64,000 nt of DNA, taken from positions 372,001-436,000 of the forward strand of contig CBDHEM010000069.1 in the NCBI GenBank assembly GCA_965261955.1. Direction: 5' to 3'. The notes under the pieces are model-generated. The model searched no databases and was not told the DNA's origin. It saw only the letters and a list, made by a program, of their open reading frames with translations. Below, one piece after another: positions 54,633-63,945 of the stretch (position 1 is its first letter; every line of letters begins with the position of its first letter). This DNA comes from JABAAI01 sp965261955 (GTDB lineage Bacteria > Spirochaetota > Leptospiria > Leptospirales > Leptonemataceae). The position numbers and the translations under genes are program-made.

Positions 54633-55349
54633 TTATTCCCAGTAATATAACTTCCCGTGGAGATTTTGATCTATATACCGTACTCTTTCTAAATAGAAAA
54701 GGTCATTATTTTTTTCGATCACTGTACCGGCATAAACAGAATGAATACGTAACTTGAGTAAGACCACTCCCACTTCTGTAGGTATATTTCCTTGAGAAGG
54801 GAAAAAAGAAAGAGTGGATAAATCAATTTTTTTTACCCGGGGCTCATCGGGGAAAGTGATTCTTTTTTCCCAAATTTTTGTCTTTTTAGAAGCTATAAAA
54901 TCTAGTATTGGCAAATCTAATTTACGGATAAAAATTTCGATTGTAGCCTCCTTGATACGTGCCTTTCTTTGGAAAGTAGCTAAATCACATTGACTACATG
55001 CACCGTTGTGTAATTCTATCCTATTAGGCTTACGCTTTGCGGGAATGGCTTCTTTATCAGAAAAAGGGAAATGTGTGAGTGCTAATTCAATTAACAATTC
55101 TGCTTTTTGGAGGCCATCTTTTTTATGATAAGGTATAGCCACGGCCGTCTGCGGATTTTTATCAAATAGCTTATTCGCACCAAATAGCCAATCCATTTTC
55201 CCTTCAGAAGTTTTGTACTTTACTCGTCTCCCATTTTCTAACATTAACTTTCTGAGATCTGTTCGGAAATAAACGGCCTGTAGTATACTTACAAGTAAGA
55301 GCGTTAAAGTAAAAGCCAAAGGAATTAAAGTATATTTAACTGTTTTCAT
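54633..55349 (-). CDS. exported or membrane-anchored uncharacterised protein
   Basis: 238 residues. Uncleaved-signal-like helix at the start (YTLIPLAFTLTLLLVSILQA). The rest is soluble with a CSQC pair near residue 117 and many Lys/Phe. Not recognised. First gene of the panB-bioB operon. The sequence upstream to 55641 (~290 bp) is AT-rich promoter region shared with the divergent reductase gene, without an identifiable element. Confidence 0.65.
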   Translation of the reverse strand: MKTVKYTLIPLAFTLTLLLVSILQAVYFRTDLRKLMLENGRRVKYKTSEGKMDWLFGANKLFDKNPQTAVAIPYHKKDGLQKAELLIELALTHFPFSDKEAIPAKRKPNRIELHNGACSQCDLATFQRKARIKEATIEIFIRKLDLPILDFIASKKTKIWEKRITFPDEPRVKKIDLSTLSFFPSQGNIPTEVGVVLLKLRIHSVYAGTVIEKNNDLFYLERVRYIDQNLHGKLYYWE

Positions 55350-55641
55350 TTATATATGCGTATAATATCATGCCAGTTCAAAGAACGAGTTAAAAAATAA
55401 ACAGGGGGCAGTACATTATTGAGTACGAAATAGATTTTTCCTTTTACTGCTTTCTGTAAATAACTAAATTAGTTTTTTTGATTCCGATTTGTGATTTTTA
55501 CTGCTAACCTGAAAAGTAAAGCATTCGACTTATGGCTGTAGCAACTATCAAATAGTTTATTATAATTTAGATATGCTTACTTTATCTTATCCCACTCGTA
55601 GAGAGAGATGCTTCCATTAGTAAAAGTGGGGGAAAAGCTTT

Positions 55642-56460
55642 ATGCATGTACTTTGCCTTGGCACGAGTTATACAGGACGTTACGCTGCTTCTCATTTTTG
55701 CGATGAGCATGATATATACTTTTTAAGTCGCTCGCCTAATTATTATAAAAGCTTACTTTATTGGAATAGAGTGTTTCTCGGACAAGTAAGGATTGATTGT
55801 ATTCTTGATACGATTCCTCCTGTAGGTATAGACGAAGGATTGAGCAAACAAGAAACTTTGCCAAGCTATCATGATAGCGTTATAGGGGTGTTAAAAAAAA
55901 ATCCTCTAGCTTCGTATATTCATATTAGTTCAACTTCAGTTTTCCCTACTCCAGACTTTTCTCAATCTAATTGCACTCATATTGTTGATGAGACAACCCA
56001 TCCCATTCCAAATACAAAAAAAGGAATGATCAGACTGAATTGGGAAAAAAAGATTTGTGAGTTATATCCTTTCTGTAAAATTGTACGCTCTACCGGTATT
56101 TATGGACCTAAACGTTCACTACTCGAGCAGTTCCAAAATAAAAATTACTCACGAGCTCATATAGGGAATCGGTATACATCTCGTATTCATGTCCATGATT
56201 TACTTCGTTTAGCCTTTGCTTTGGCAGAAAGCCCATCCGACTTATCCCTTGTTCATGGGGTAGATCAAAAGGTGGCTCCTTATGCTGAAGTTTTTTCTTT
56301 TTTAGAAAGAGAGTGGGGTTTTTCCATCCCAGGCAACTGGCGACATGCTCCCCCTACTGGTCGCATTGTGAAAAGTCTTTATGCAGAAAAATTACTGAGA
56401 GGTAAATATCTTTTCCCTAGTTACAAAGATGGTTTTTGTCGTACAAAAGCCTTAAAATGA
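55642..56460 (+). CDS. NAD-dependent epimerase/reductase-like (SDR) protein
   Basis: 272 residues. N-terminal Rossmann motif LCLGTSYTGRYAASHF, the glycine motif of extended SDR proteins such as YeeZ. SYIHISSTSVFPTP contributes the catalytic Ser, and IVRSTGIYGPKRSLLEQF follows the co-substrate region. RIHVHDLLRLAFALAE is the usual C-terminal helix. The standard YxxxK is not visible: at its place stands MIRLNWEKK. Substrate unknown. Stand-alone gene. Confidence 0.7.
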   Translation: MHVLCLGTSYTGRYAASHFCDEHDIYFLSRSPNYYKSLLYWNRVFLGQVRIDCILDTIPPVGIDEGLSKQETLPSYHDSVIGVLKKNPLASYIHISSTSVFPTPDFSQSNCTHIVDETTHPIPNTKKGMIRLNWEKKICELYPFCKIVRSTGIYGPKRSLLEQFQNKNYSRAHIGNRYTSRIHVHDLLRLAFALAESPSDLSLVHGVDQKVAPYAEVFSFLEREWGFSIPGNWRHAPPTGRIVKSLYAEKLLRGKYLFPSYKDGFCRTKALK

Positions 56461-56494
56461 ATTGTAATTTTTTTGAATCACTTGTCCTTTCTAA

Positions 56495-56677
56495 ACCAAA
56501 TTCTACGTCTATTCCCCGATTCGGCTGATTTTAGGGCTGTTATTTATCTTTTTTGGCTGTGACAAATCAACACAAAATATAGGGGTTACACGTTATTCTA
56601 CGATTTATGAGACTGTTGCAAAATACAAAAAAACAGGAAGTTCACCTTCTAAAATGCCTCAAATCGGCGATTCATAG
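56495..56677 (+). pseudogene. truncated small lipoprotein, tail replaced by a repeat element
   Basis: Between stops the plus strand reads IRLILGLLFIFFGCDKSTQN, then IGVTRYSTIYE, a lipoprotein signal with lipobox IFFGC, then passes into the MITE-like repeat (from 56609) and stops. No ATG/GTG/TTG stands at a useful place, so the gene is broken at both ends. Confidence 0.4.
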
Positions 56678-56690
56678 CATTCTATTTGTC
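56609..56690 (+). repeat. MITE-like interspersed repeat, copy 7
   Basis: GAGACTGTTGCAAAATACAA, then AAAAACAGGAAGTTCACC, then CTAAAATGCCTCAAATCGGC. The right arm is lost; instead an IS3 end follows within 35 bp. Confidence 0.75.
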
Positions 56691-56720
56691 CATCCCTTCC
56701 CTGTTCTCTTCCTCCATAAC

Positions 56721-56753
56721 TTAAAGTAGACTGTCCACTCTTTTGGGGGAAGG
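56721..56753 (-). repeat. solitary IS3-element end
   Basis: TTAAAGTAGACTGTCCACTC, then TTTTGGGGGAAGG, matches the subterminal left end of the IS3 element (9837-9868), which has GTCCACTCTTTTGGGGGAAG. The rest of 56754-56959 is AT-rich leader of the next gene. Confidence 0.75.
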
Positions 56754-56959
56754 CCACAATTCCCTCAATTACATTTTCAACAGTCTCTTCATGTAACAAC
56801 ACTCTTATCCATTATATATGGATTCTAATATATATGGATTCTAAAATTATTTAAAAACTAATTTTTTTTCATACCCAAAAGTCGATATATGCCATATTGT
56901 GTGTGTGTACACAGTGGAGTATTTCGCTTAGCAATCCTTCAACAATAACCATAGTCATC

Positions 56960-58525
56960 ATGACAGAAGCAGAATTATTAGAATCATATAAGCGTAACGC
57001 TGTAGCCAAAATAATTCAAAAACGGCAGTTGTCTTTCAGTTTCACAACCTTTGATAGTATCTACTCTGACTTATCTTCTCATGTACTTTCACGTATTCTG
57101 GGTGAGTATAAATTGAATTACCTAGAGACTATGTTGATGACATTTATCAGAGAGATTGTGAATAATGCTGTTAAGGCAAACCTCAAACGTGTTTTTTTTA
57201 AAGAAAAGGGTTTAAGCTTAAATAATGAAGATGGGCATACAGAAGCATTGGCTGATTTTCGTGAGAATGCTCTTATGCAAATAAAGGATTATTCATCTTT
57301 ATTGAAAAAAAACGACCTGAAGGTGCATTTCTCCGTATTGCTGGACACAAATGGTTTTCATCTTGTTGTAAAAAATAATGTCAAGATGACACCTAAAGAG
57401 ATGAGTCGTATTCAAAAAAAACTTCAACAGGCAAAAGAAGTAGAGAATTTATTTGAATTATTATCGATGGACGAGGACGAGAACGAGGACGAGGAAGCTG
57501 ACGATGAAGGGGAAAGTGATCCAGAAAGAGAGGGTGCGGGTCTGGGTCTCTGCATGAATCTTCTTTTACTCAAAAAGACAGGGATTGATGTTAATAATTT
57601 TCAGATTTTAGTGGAGGAAGAAAATACCGTTGCAAAACTTTTTGTTCCGGCTGGTGTAGCTAGACCAGAGCTTGTTAACTATATCGAGAATAAGATTGAG
57701 AATAATTTAAAGAGTATAGGCACTTTTCCAGAGACAACTCAAAAACTAATCAGCATGTGCAGTAATCCTAACGTGAATATTGCCCATATATCTCAGGAAA
57801 TAAAGAGAGATCCATCGTTATGTGCAACCCTTTTACGAATGGTAAATTCTGGCGCATTTTATACCTGTCGATCTGGTCAAGGGAAGATCAATAGCTTATC
57901 TCGAGCGATCATGATATTGGGATTGAAAGGTGTTAGACAGTTAATTACCTATCATACAACTTCTTCCATTTTGAGTGAACATCATCAAATTTGTCGTGAT
58001 TTTCAAGAACATTCAGAAAAGTGTGCAATTTATGCTTCTAAAATAGCAGAGCTGACCGGGAATAGAGAAAAAATGGAAGCTGTTTATTTAGGAGGCTTGC
58101 TCCATGATATTGGTAACGTTGTTCTGTATTCCGTTGATCCAAGTATGATTAAACTACTAAACAACGTAAATTCGGATAGAACTGCAAATGCTACAGCAGT
58201 TATAGAAGAAATTTCTTTAGGTATTTCTCACACGGAAGTTGGAGAGAAGCTTGCGTCTAAATGGTCTTTTTCAGAAGATGTAATTCAAATGATTAGTTTT
58301 CATCATACCCCTTTTGCATCAAATAAAAAGTATTTGAAAGAGGTGAGTATTGTTCACCTAGCGGATGCCTTTAGTAATGTAGAAAAGAGGCATAAAAATT
58401 ACAATTACCTAGATATAGAAGCACAAGCTGAACTAGGAATTTTTTCCCATATAGCTCTAGAGAAATTACGTTTAAAAGTTCGAGATGCCTGTTACATAAC
58501 CATGAAAGAAGCTGGCGTTGCCTAA
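56960..58525 (+). CDS. histidine-kinase-type ATPase domain fused to HDOD output domain
   Basis: 521 residues from the ATG at 56960 (frame open 63 bases earlier from a GTG). Residues ~35-235 look like a degenerate GHKL ATPase: N-box TFIREIVNNAVKANLKRVFF, FHLVVKNNVKMTP in place of the DxGxG box, and G-box GAGLGLCMNLLLLKKTG. An acidic insert of ~24 Asp/Glu-rich residues sits before the G-box. Residues ~250-480 are an HDOD domain (LISMCSNPNVNIAHISQEIK, then RDPSLCATLLRMVNSGAFYT; LGGLLHDIGNVVLYSVD; ISHTEVGEKLASKWSF). HDOD proteins act in signalling and taxis. The fusion suggests a nucleotide-responsive regulator (inference). Confidence 0.8.
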   Translation: MTEAELLESYKRNAVAKIIQKRQLSFSFTTFDSIYSDLSSHVLSRILGEYKLNYLETMLMTFIREIVNNAVKANLKRVFFKEKGLSLNNEDGHTEALADFRENALMQIKDYSSLLKKNDLKVHFSVLLDTNGFHLVVKNNVKMTPKEMSRIQKKLQQAKEVENLFELLSMDEDENEDEEADDEGESDPEREGAGLGLCMNLLLLKKTGIDVNNFQILVEEENTVAKLFVPAGVARPELVNYIENKIENNLKSIGTFPETTQKLISMCSNPNVNIAHISQEIKRDPSLCATLLRMVNSGAFYTCRSGQGKINSLSRAIMILGLKGVRQLITYHTTSSILSEHHQICRDFQEHSEKCAIYASKIAELTGNREKMEAVYLGGLLHDIGNVVLYSVDPSMIKLLNNVNSDRTANATAVIEEISLGISHTEVGEKLASKWSFSEDVIQMISFHHTPFASNKKYLKEVSIVHLADAFSNVEKRHKNYNYLDIEAQAELGIFSHIALEKLRLKVRDACYITMKEAGVA

Positions 58526-58535
58526 CTATCTCTAA

Positions 58536-61500
58536 TTGGAGACCGGTCATCATATTTATTATTCCTCTGATATAGAGGATTTGACTGTACAGTTTTCAGA
58601 TATACTCATCAAAAAGCCCACTAGTCTTTTTGAAAAAGAGATCGTTCTTATCCCTGGGGTAGGTATGCAGAGCTACCTTTCTTTGGCAACGGCACGTTCT
58701 TGTGGGATTTGTGCGGGTGTGCACTTTTGGGTGCCTGCCCATTTTTTAAAAGAATTATTTAGTTTAGACTTATCTGTTCCCTTCCCCTTTGATAGGAAGC
58801 GCGTAACATGGTTGCTTTGGAGTTTTTTAGAGAAAAACAAAGCAAACAAAAAACTATTACCTCTTTTTGTAAGAGAAAAAATTTATAGAAAACAAAATGA
58901 AAGCTATATCTATAGCTTTGCAAATACTTTGGCATGTGTTCTTGAGCAATATTTACTTTATGCTCCCGATTGGCTTCGTTCTTGGCAGAGAGGAGAACTT
59001 GTTGAAAGCCTCAAAGAAGAAGAGCAACAAGAATGGCAGTTATTTTTTTGGAAGGCATTTTTAAAGAGTTATCCTGAGTTTGATATAAATAACAGCCTAT
59101 ATAATTTTTTCTCTTATGAAAAAAACAGAAAGGAAGAAGATGGCGATCGTTATTTACAGTTACCACAAAGGATATTTGTATTTACAATTGTTTCTTTACC
59201 TCCCCTTGTTGAAAATTTACTTTTTCATTTGGCTAGTAAAAAAGAAATCCATTGGTTTTTTTTAGAAAGTGAGCAAAGTATTGCTTTACCAAAGCAAAAA
59301 GATGTACATTCTCTTTTACTTTCATATGGGAAAACAGATCCCTTATTTTTAAAGCCCATTTCACGCTTATATTTCTATTCAGATGCTTTGGGAGAAGATA
59401 AGAAAAAAGAACAGAACATCCACTCGATAACTCATGTTAAAAAGTCTGACATTTCAGAAAAAGAAGACACTTTACTTTTACTGCTGCAAAAATCTTTACA
59501 TGAAAACAAATCGGATTCAGAAGCGCTATACAGAAATAATGAAATAGATTTTTCAAAAGACGATTCGATTTCTATTCATAGTTGTCACTCTCCCTTACGT
59601 GAAGTTGAAATATTACGGGATTGGCTTTTAGCTCAGTTAGAGAAAAAAGAGTCGTTACGCGAAGAGTCGTTACGCCTAGAAGATATTCTTGTTATGAGCC
59701 CTCAGCCAACCATTTATGCTCCCTTTGTTGAAGCTGTATTTGGGAGTTCAAATATAGAGAAGGGGTATCCAAAACTAGGCTACAAACTTTTGAACAACTT
59801 TTCTCAAACGAATCAATCTTTTACAAATATTTTCTTTCAACTTATGGGGTTGGGAGAAAGTCGTTTTTTATCTCCAGATATATTTTCCATTATAAGTGAT
59901 CCTTTGGTTGCTCATAAGGCTAAACTTTCTTTGCAACAGATAGATTTGATACGAAGTTGGCTCCAAACGGCTGATATACGTTGGGGCATAGATGACGAAC
60001 ATAGTAGCCATTATGAATTGTCAAATGGCTTAAAAAATCAAAAAAGTAATCATTTTTCTTATGGTTTGTTACGCCTATTTTTGTCCTATGCCATTTCTCC
60101 AAGCTCTCCTACAGAAGAGAGATTGAGTATGGCCAAGTCATGGAATGGTTTATTGCCTATCACAGAAATCGAAGGCGAAGCAGCTCAAACATTAGGTCTT
60201 TTTGCCTTTCTTTTTAGCCGTCTAGCTTTTTATGCAGATAAATTAAGAGGAAAACATAGTCTTTCTTACTGGTCGGCACTCTTATCTGAAATGGAAAAAG
60301 AAATTTTGGGAACAGAAAAAATGCTGGGTACATTAGCTGGCTTAAGTGTACTAGAAAAAGAAGATGGTTTTGATTTTCCTGTGAGTATAGAACCCATTCG
60401 TCTCTATCTAGAAAATTATCAAATTGATCATCAAGAACAGTTCAATCGTGTTGGAGAAGGCATATCTTTTTCGGCTTTTCTACCCATGCGTAGTGTACCT
60501 TTTTCTATCATTTGCCTTTTAGGAATGAATGAAAGCGACTTTCCTCGTCGAGAAGCCGTACAAGAGTTTGATCTTCTTTCTGCTACAAAAAATAAAGGGT
60601 TGCGTGCCAAAGAAGATAGGCGTTTCTTTTTAGAAGTACTCTACTCCACACGTTCTAATTTATATGTAAGCTATGTAGGTCAAAGTTTATATAAAGTAAG
60701 TGAGAGTTATCTTCCTTCTATAGTCATTCAAGAATTACTAGAGTATATCAAAAATTCTTGTCTCAACCACTCAAATCTTATACTAGATGCGATTTTTTAT
60801 AAACATTATGGGCATAATTTTCATAGAAATTATTTTAAAGAGAAAAAAGAAGGGAATGCTTTCCCCTTTTCAAAGCAGCTCTACAACTATTCATATGAAA
60901 ATTACAAAGCAGCTCTTGCTTTAGAAAAATATTCAGAAAATCCTCCTATGCATTCAAAACCTTTTTATATTTCTTCTAATGAAGATGCTAAAAAACACAT
61001 AAAAACTTTATTAGAAGGAAAAAAGAATATTAGCACACGCATTGAGTTGAATGATTTTATAGATTTCTTTATGAACTCATCTAGTGTTTGGCTTAAAAAG
61101 AATTTAGACTTTTATATTCCCTCTTCTCTTAAAAAAAATATTTTAGAAGGAGAAGAAAATTTTGAAGTTGATGCTTTACAAAAATATAAAATTCGTGAAA
61201 TTCTTTTTACGAAAATGCTTCTGGAAGAAGAGATTGACAAAGAAAAGACTCTGTGGGATATCCAAACTTATCAGTCTCTTCCACATGGAAACTACGGTAC
61301 GCTATTGTTGGAAAAAATTTGGGAAGAAGCTCAAACTTTTGTAGAGAGTATTCAAAAATATTCTTTTGGAAAGCTAAAAATTTTATCAGAAAATATCACT
61401 ATAAAAATTAATGACGATATACTTCTAACTGGAAATATAGAGGCTTGGCATGCAAGTCATGATGGAAAGGAAACCCTAGTTTACATTCGCTCTGGCAAAG

Positions 61501-61991
61501 AAATAAAGCCTAAAGATATTATGCGAACCTGGATACTCCATTTAATTTGGGAATGTCTGATGTTGAAGAAAGAGAAGACTAATGGGATGGCTAGTTACTT
61601 CATAATAGGTAGTGATTGTATCCACTACACGATGAATGATCAGGATCACAAAAAAGATTTCGCTTTTGCTTATCTTAAAGAAATGATTCAGCTTTATGAA
61701 AAGGGGATTCAAAGACCCGCTCTTTATTTTATTCAAACTAGCTATGCCTATGCAGCAAGTGAAGCAAAAAATCACAATGAGCAAAAGGCTTTGTCCTCAG
61801 CCAAAAAGAAATGGGAAAATGAATGGGGAGTCATTTCTGGTGAAAAAAAGGATAGTAATATAGAATTATTGTTTCGTGGGCGGGACCCTTTTCTAAAAGA
61901 GAATCTCAAACTTGTTAGGGAGTTTCAAAAACTAAGCCACCAAATATTTCAAGCACCTCTTTTCTATTTGAAAAAATATAATGAAGCTTAA
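58536..61991 (+). CDS. recC: exodeoxyribonuclease V gamma subunit (RecC)
   Basis: 1151 residues from TTG, 10 bp after the previous stop. N-terminal block VLIPGVGMQSYLSLATARSC and AGVHFWVPAHFLKELF, then ISIHSCHSPLREVEILRDWL, VMSPQPTIYAPFVEAVFG, RWGIDDEH, ISFSAFLPMRSVPFSIICLL, then GMNESDFPR: all RecC signatures in the right order. RecC senses Chi and holds the RecBCD complex at DNA ends. recB and recD, commonly adjacent, do not follow (proB does) and may lie elsewhere. Confidence 0.92.
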   Translation: METGHHIYYSSDIEDLTVQFSDILIKKPTSLFEKEIVLIPGVGMQSYLSLATARSCGICAGVHFWVPAHFLKELFSLDLSVPFPFDRKRVTWLLWSFLEKNKANKKLLPLFVREKIYRKQNESYIYSFANTLACVLEQYLLYAPDWLRSWQRGELVESLKEEEQQEWQLFFWKAFLKSYPEFDINNSLYNFFSYEKNRKEEDGDRYLQLPQRIFVFTIVSLPPLVENLLFHLASKKEIHWFFLESEQSIALPKQKDVHSLLLSYGKTDPLFLKPISRLYFYSDALGEDKKKEQNIHSITHVKKSDISEKEDTLLLLLQKSLHENKSDSEALYRNNEIDFSKDDSISIHSCHSPLREVEILRDWLLAQLEKKESLREESLRLEDILVMSPQPTIYAPFVEAVFGSSNIEKGYPKLGYKLLNNFSQTNQSFTNIFFQLMGLGESRFLSPDIFSIISDPLVAHKAKLSLQQIDLIRSWLQTADIRWGIDDEHSSHYELSNGLKNQKSNHFSYGLLRLFLSYAISPSSPTEERLSMAKSWNGLLPITEIEGEAAQTLGLFAFLFSRLAFYADKLRGKHSLSYWSALLSEMEKEILGTEKMLGTLAGLSVLEKEDGFDFPVSIEPIRLYLENYQIDHQEQFNRVGEGISFSAFLPMRSVPFSIICLLGMNESDFPRREAVQEFDLLSATKNKGLRAKEDRRFFLEVLYSTRSNLYVSYVGQSLYKVSESYLPSIVIQELLEYIKNSCLNHSNLILDAIFYKHYGHNFHRNYFKEKKEGNAFPFSKQLYNYSYENYKAALALEKYSENPPMHSKPFYISSNEDAKKHIKTLLEGKKNISTRIELNDFIDFFMNSSSVWLKKNLDFYIPSSLKKNILEGEENFEVDALQKYKIREILFTKMLLEEEIDKEKTLWDIQTYQSLPHGNYGTLLLEKIWEEAQTFVESIQKYSFGKLKILSENITIKINDDILLTGNIEAWHASHDGKETLVYIRSGKEIKPKDIMRTWILHLIWECLMLKKEKTNGMASYFIIGSDCIHYTMNDQDHKKDFAFAYLKEMIQLYEKGIQRPALYFIQTSYAYAASEAKNHNEQKALSSAKKKWENEWGVISGEKKDSNIELLFRGRDPFLKENLKLVREFQKLSHQIFQAPLFYLKKYNEA

Positions 61992-62119
61992 CTTGATTCC
62001 CTTGATTTCTGAAAGAAGGAATGGCAAGATGAATGTATTGTAAGATTATATTTTGTACATAAATAATATTCAAGTCTAATCTTTTAAATAAATTTACGTG
62101 TATTCTATTTCCCAATGAG

Positions 62120-63316
62120 TTGATTTTGAACAGAGATGTAATAAAAAATCTGACTTCTTGCCATCGAGTAGTCATCAAAATAGGGACTAGCCTACTTTTG
62201 CAAAAGGCTGAGAAAGAGGGAAAAAACTTCGGAGCGAGTTTATATGGTATAGATGAAACGATGCTCAAAAGGTTATGTAGTGAAACGCTTTTTCTACGAA
62301 AAAATGGAGTTCAAGTCATGATTATCACGAGTGGAGCCGTGCATGTGGGAAGACAAGCTTTAAGGCAATATGACTATCCATCAGAAACAGAATTATTCTC
62401 TAATGAGAAGGAAGTGACTTTACAAAGGCGTCAGGCGCTTTCTGCTTTCGGTCAAAATATACTTTTATCGACTTACGAAAGAGTTTTTGCTAGTGTAGGT
62501 ATACCCGTTGCTCAACTCTTATTAACAGCTAGTGAGTTTTTGAATCGTCGCACTTATATTAACATGGCACATACGATTAACGAGGTTCTAAAATTAGGTG
62601 GTCTACCTATCATCAATGAAAATGATACGATAGCTATTGATGAATTACAATTCGGAGAAAATGACCTATTAAGTGCATCTTGTGCCGCATTATTTCATGC
62701 AGATTATTTGTTTATTCTAACTTCAGTGGAAGGCCTTTTAGATAGTCAATCCAAACGTTTTTCTCTCATAGATAAGATATTACCAGAGCATTGGAGTCAA
62801 GCCAAGGGGCCCGAAGGCTTGGGCCGAGGCGGTATGCAAACAAAATTACGAGCAGCCAAACTTTGTAATATAAGTGGTATCCACTGTGCTATATTACCCG
62901 GTGGGCATAGTCAGCCAATTCGTGCTTTTTTTGAGAAAACGGATATTGGTACATTATTCGTGGCTAATCGATGTAAGCGATTGAATGCACGTAAAAAATG
63001 GTTACTTTTTTCTCGTTGTCGTGGTAGCATTACGATTGATGCCGGTGCCCGTAAAGCTCTTGAAGAGAGTGGCTCTTCTCTTTTACCTGTAGGAGTATGC
63101 AGTTTACAAGGTCAATTTCTATCTCATGAGGTAGTTGAAGTACAAGACAAAGAAGGTAAGCTAATAGGTCGGGGCATTGTAAATTATAGTTATAAGGAAT
63201 TGGTATCTATGATGGATCTCTCTTCTCTAAAAGTCCAAAAACAAAACATCACATGGCGCGAAAAAGAATTGATTCATCGTAATAATTTAGTTCTAGAGAG
63301 TCAAATAGTCGTATAA
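62120..63316 (+). CDS. proB: glutamate 5-kinase
   Basis: 398 residues from TTG (a second TTG is two codons downstream). It makes glutamyl-5-phosphate, the first step of proline synthesis. Kinase domain: VVIKIGTSLLL, VMIITSGAVHVGRQAL, RQALSAFGQNILLSTYE, PIINENDTIAIDELQFGEND, then LLSASCAALF, and GRGGMQTKLRAAKLC. The C-terminal PUA domain (ITIDAGARKALEESGSSLLP, then VGVCSLQGQFLSHEVVEV) is present. About 25 residues longer than common ProB because of an insert near residue 85-100. Followed by a strong terminator. Confidence 0.95.
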   Translation: MILNRDVIKNLTSCHRVVIKIGTSLLLQKAEKEGKNFGASLYGIDETMLKRLCSETLFLRKNGVQVMIITSGAVHVGRQALRQYDYPSETELFSNEKEVTLQRRQALSAFGQNILLSTYERVFASVGIPVAQLLLTASEFLNRRTYINMAHTINEVLKLGGLPIINENDTIAIDELQFGENDLLSASCAALFHADYLFILTSVEGLLDSQSKRFSLIDKILPEHWSQAKGPEGLGRGGMQTKLRAAKLCNISGIHCAILPGGHSQPIRAFFEKTDIGTLFVANRCKRLNARKKWLLFSRCRGSITIDAGARKALEESGSSLLPVGVCSLQGQFLSHEVVEVQDKEGKLIGRGIVNYSYKELVSMMDLSSLKVQKQNITWREKELIHRNNLVLESQIVV

Positions 63317-63319
63317 TTA

Positions 63320-63358
63320 AGAGTATTTATTCTCAAGCAAGCTAAGAATAAATACTCT
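63320..63358 (+). terminator. intrinsic terminator of proB
   Basis: Perfect 14-bp stem AGAGTATTTATTCT / AGAATAAATACTCT around an 11-base loop starts directly after the proB stop and is followed by the T-rich GCTTTTCGTTT. The sequence from 63371 to 63660 has no gene or recognisable element. Confidence 0.8.
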
Positions 63359-63664
63359 GCTTTTCGTTTGCCATTTTTGCATTGGATGATTGTTTTCGTA
63401 TCTCCAAAGAAAGGAGAGAAAAATTTTATTTATGTCTGAAGGATGAGTATAAATTTGATATGGGATCATGGACTGTAACACAATGAAAAAAATAACTGAT
63501 CTAGCTACAATCCAAAATTAATCAACCGAGGTCTGATGACCCTTTGGTTTCCTAAAAAATTCAAGGAAAGTGGATAGAGTTATGTATCGTTTCAAAACCA
63601 TATTTGGCGAAAGATTGTCTCCACATGCAATCGAAAATCAAGCCACTAGAGCTTTTATAAAATG

Positions 63665-63779
63665 GAACTGTTGCACAAAATACAGAAAAGTAAGAAAATA
63701 CACGTCTAGAATACTTTAAATCGATAATCCATAGTACTCATTTGCCTTTTTCCCTCAATCACATTTTACAGCATTCTCA
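63665..63779 (+). repeat. MITE-like interspersed repeat, copy 8
   Basis: AACTGTTGCACAAAATACAG, then AAAAGTAAGAAAATACACGT, then CTAGAATACTTTAAATCG, ending CACATTTTACAGCATTCTC. Same orientation and internal order as the copy at 21731. Confidence 0.8.
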
Positions 63780-63883
63780 AGCGTGCTCCTTTAAGGAGAG
63801 TACTGGATAGAAAGGCTTTATTTTTATCTTGTCACAGGGATAGTATACAATGCTACTGTGGGGCCGGGAAGGCTTCTGAAGAA

Positions 63884-63945
63884 GACCACACAGAAGGCCC
63901 CATAGAAAACCACACAGAAAACCACACAGAAAACCACACAAAAAA
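63884..63945 (+). repeat. 12-bp tandem repeat in an open frame running off the window
   Basis: GAAAACCACACA is repeated about four times with small changes. A plus-strand frame without an obvious start stays open from ~63780 to the end and reads CYCGAGKASEEDHTEGPIEN, then HTENHTENHTKNHEKSRQ. A minus-strand frame over the same repeat gives GFLCGFLCGFLCG. Neither can be judged without the following sequence. Confidence 0.5.
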
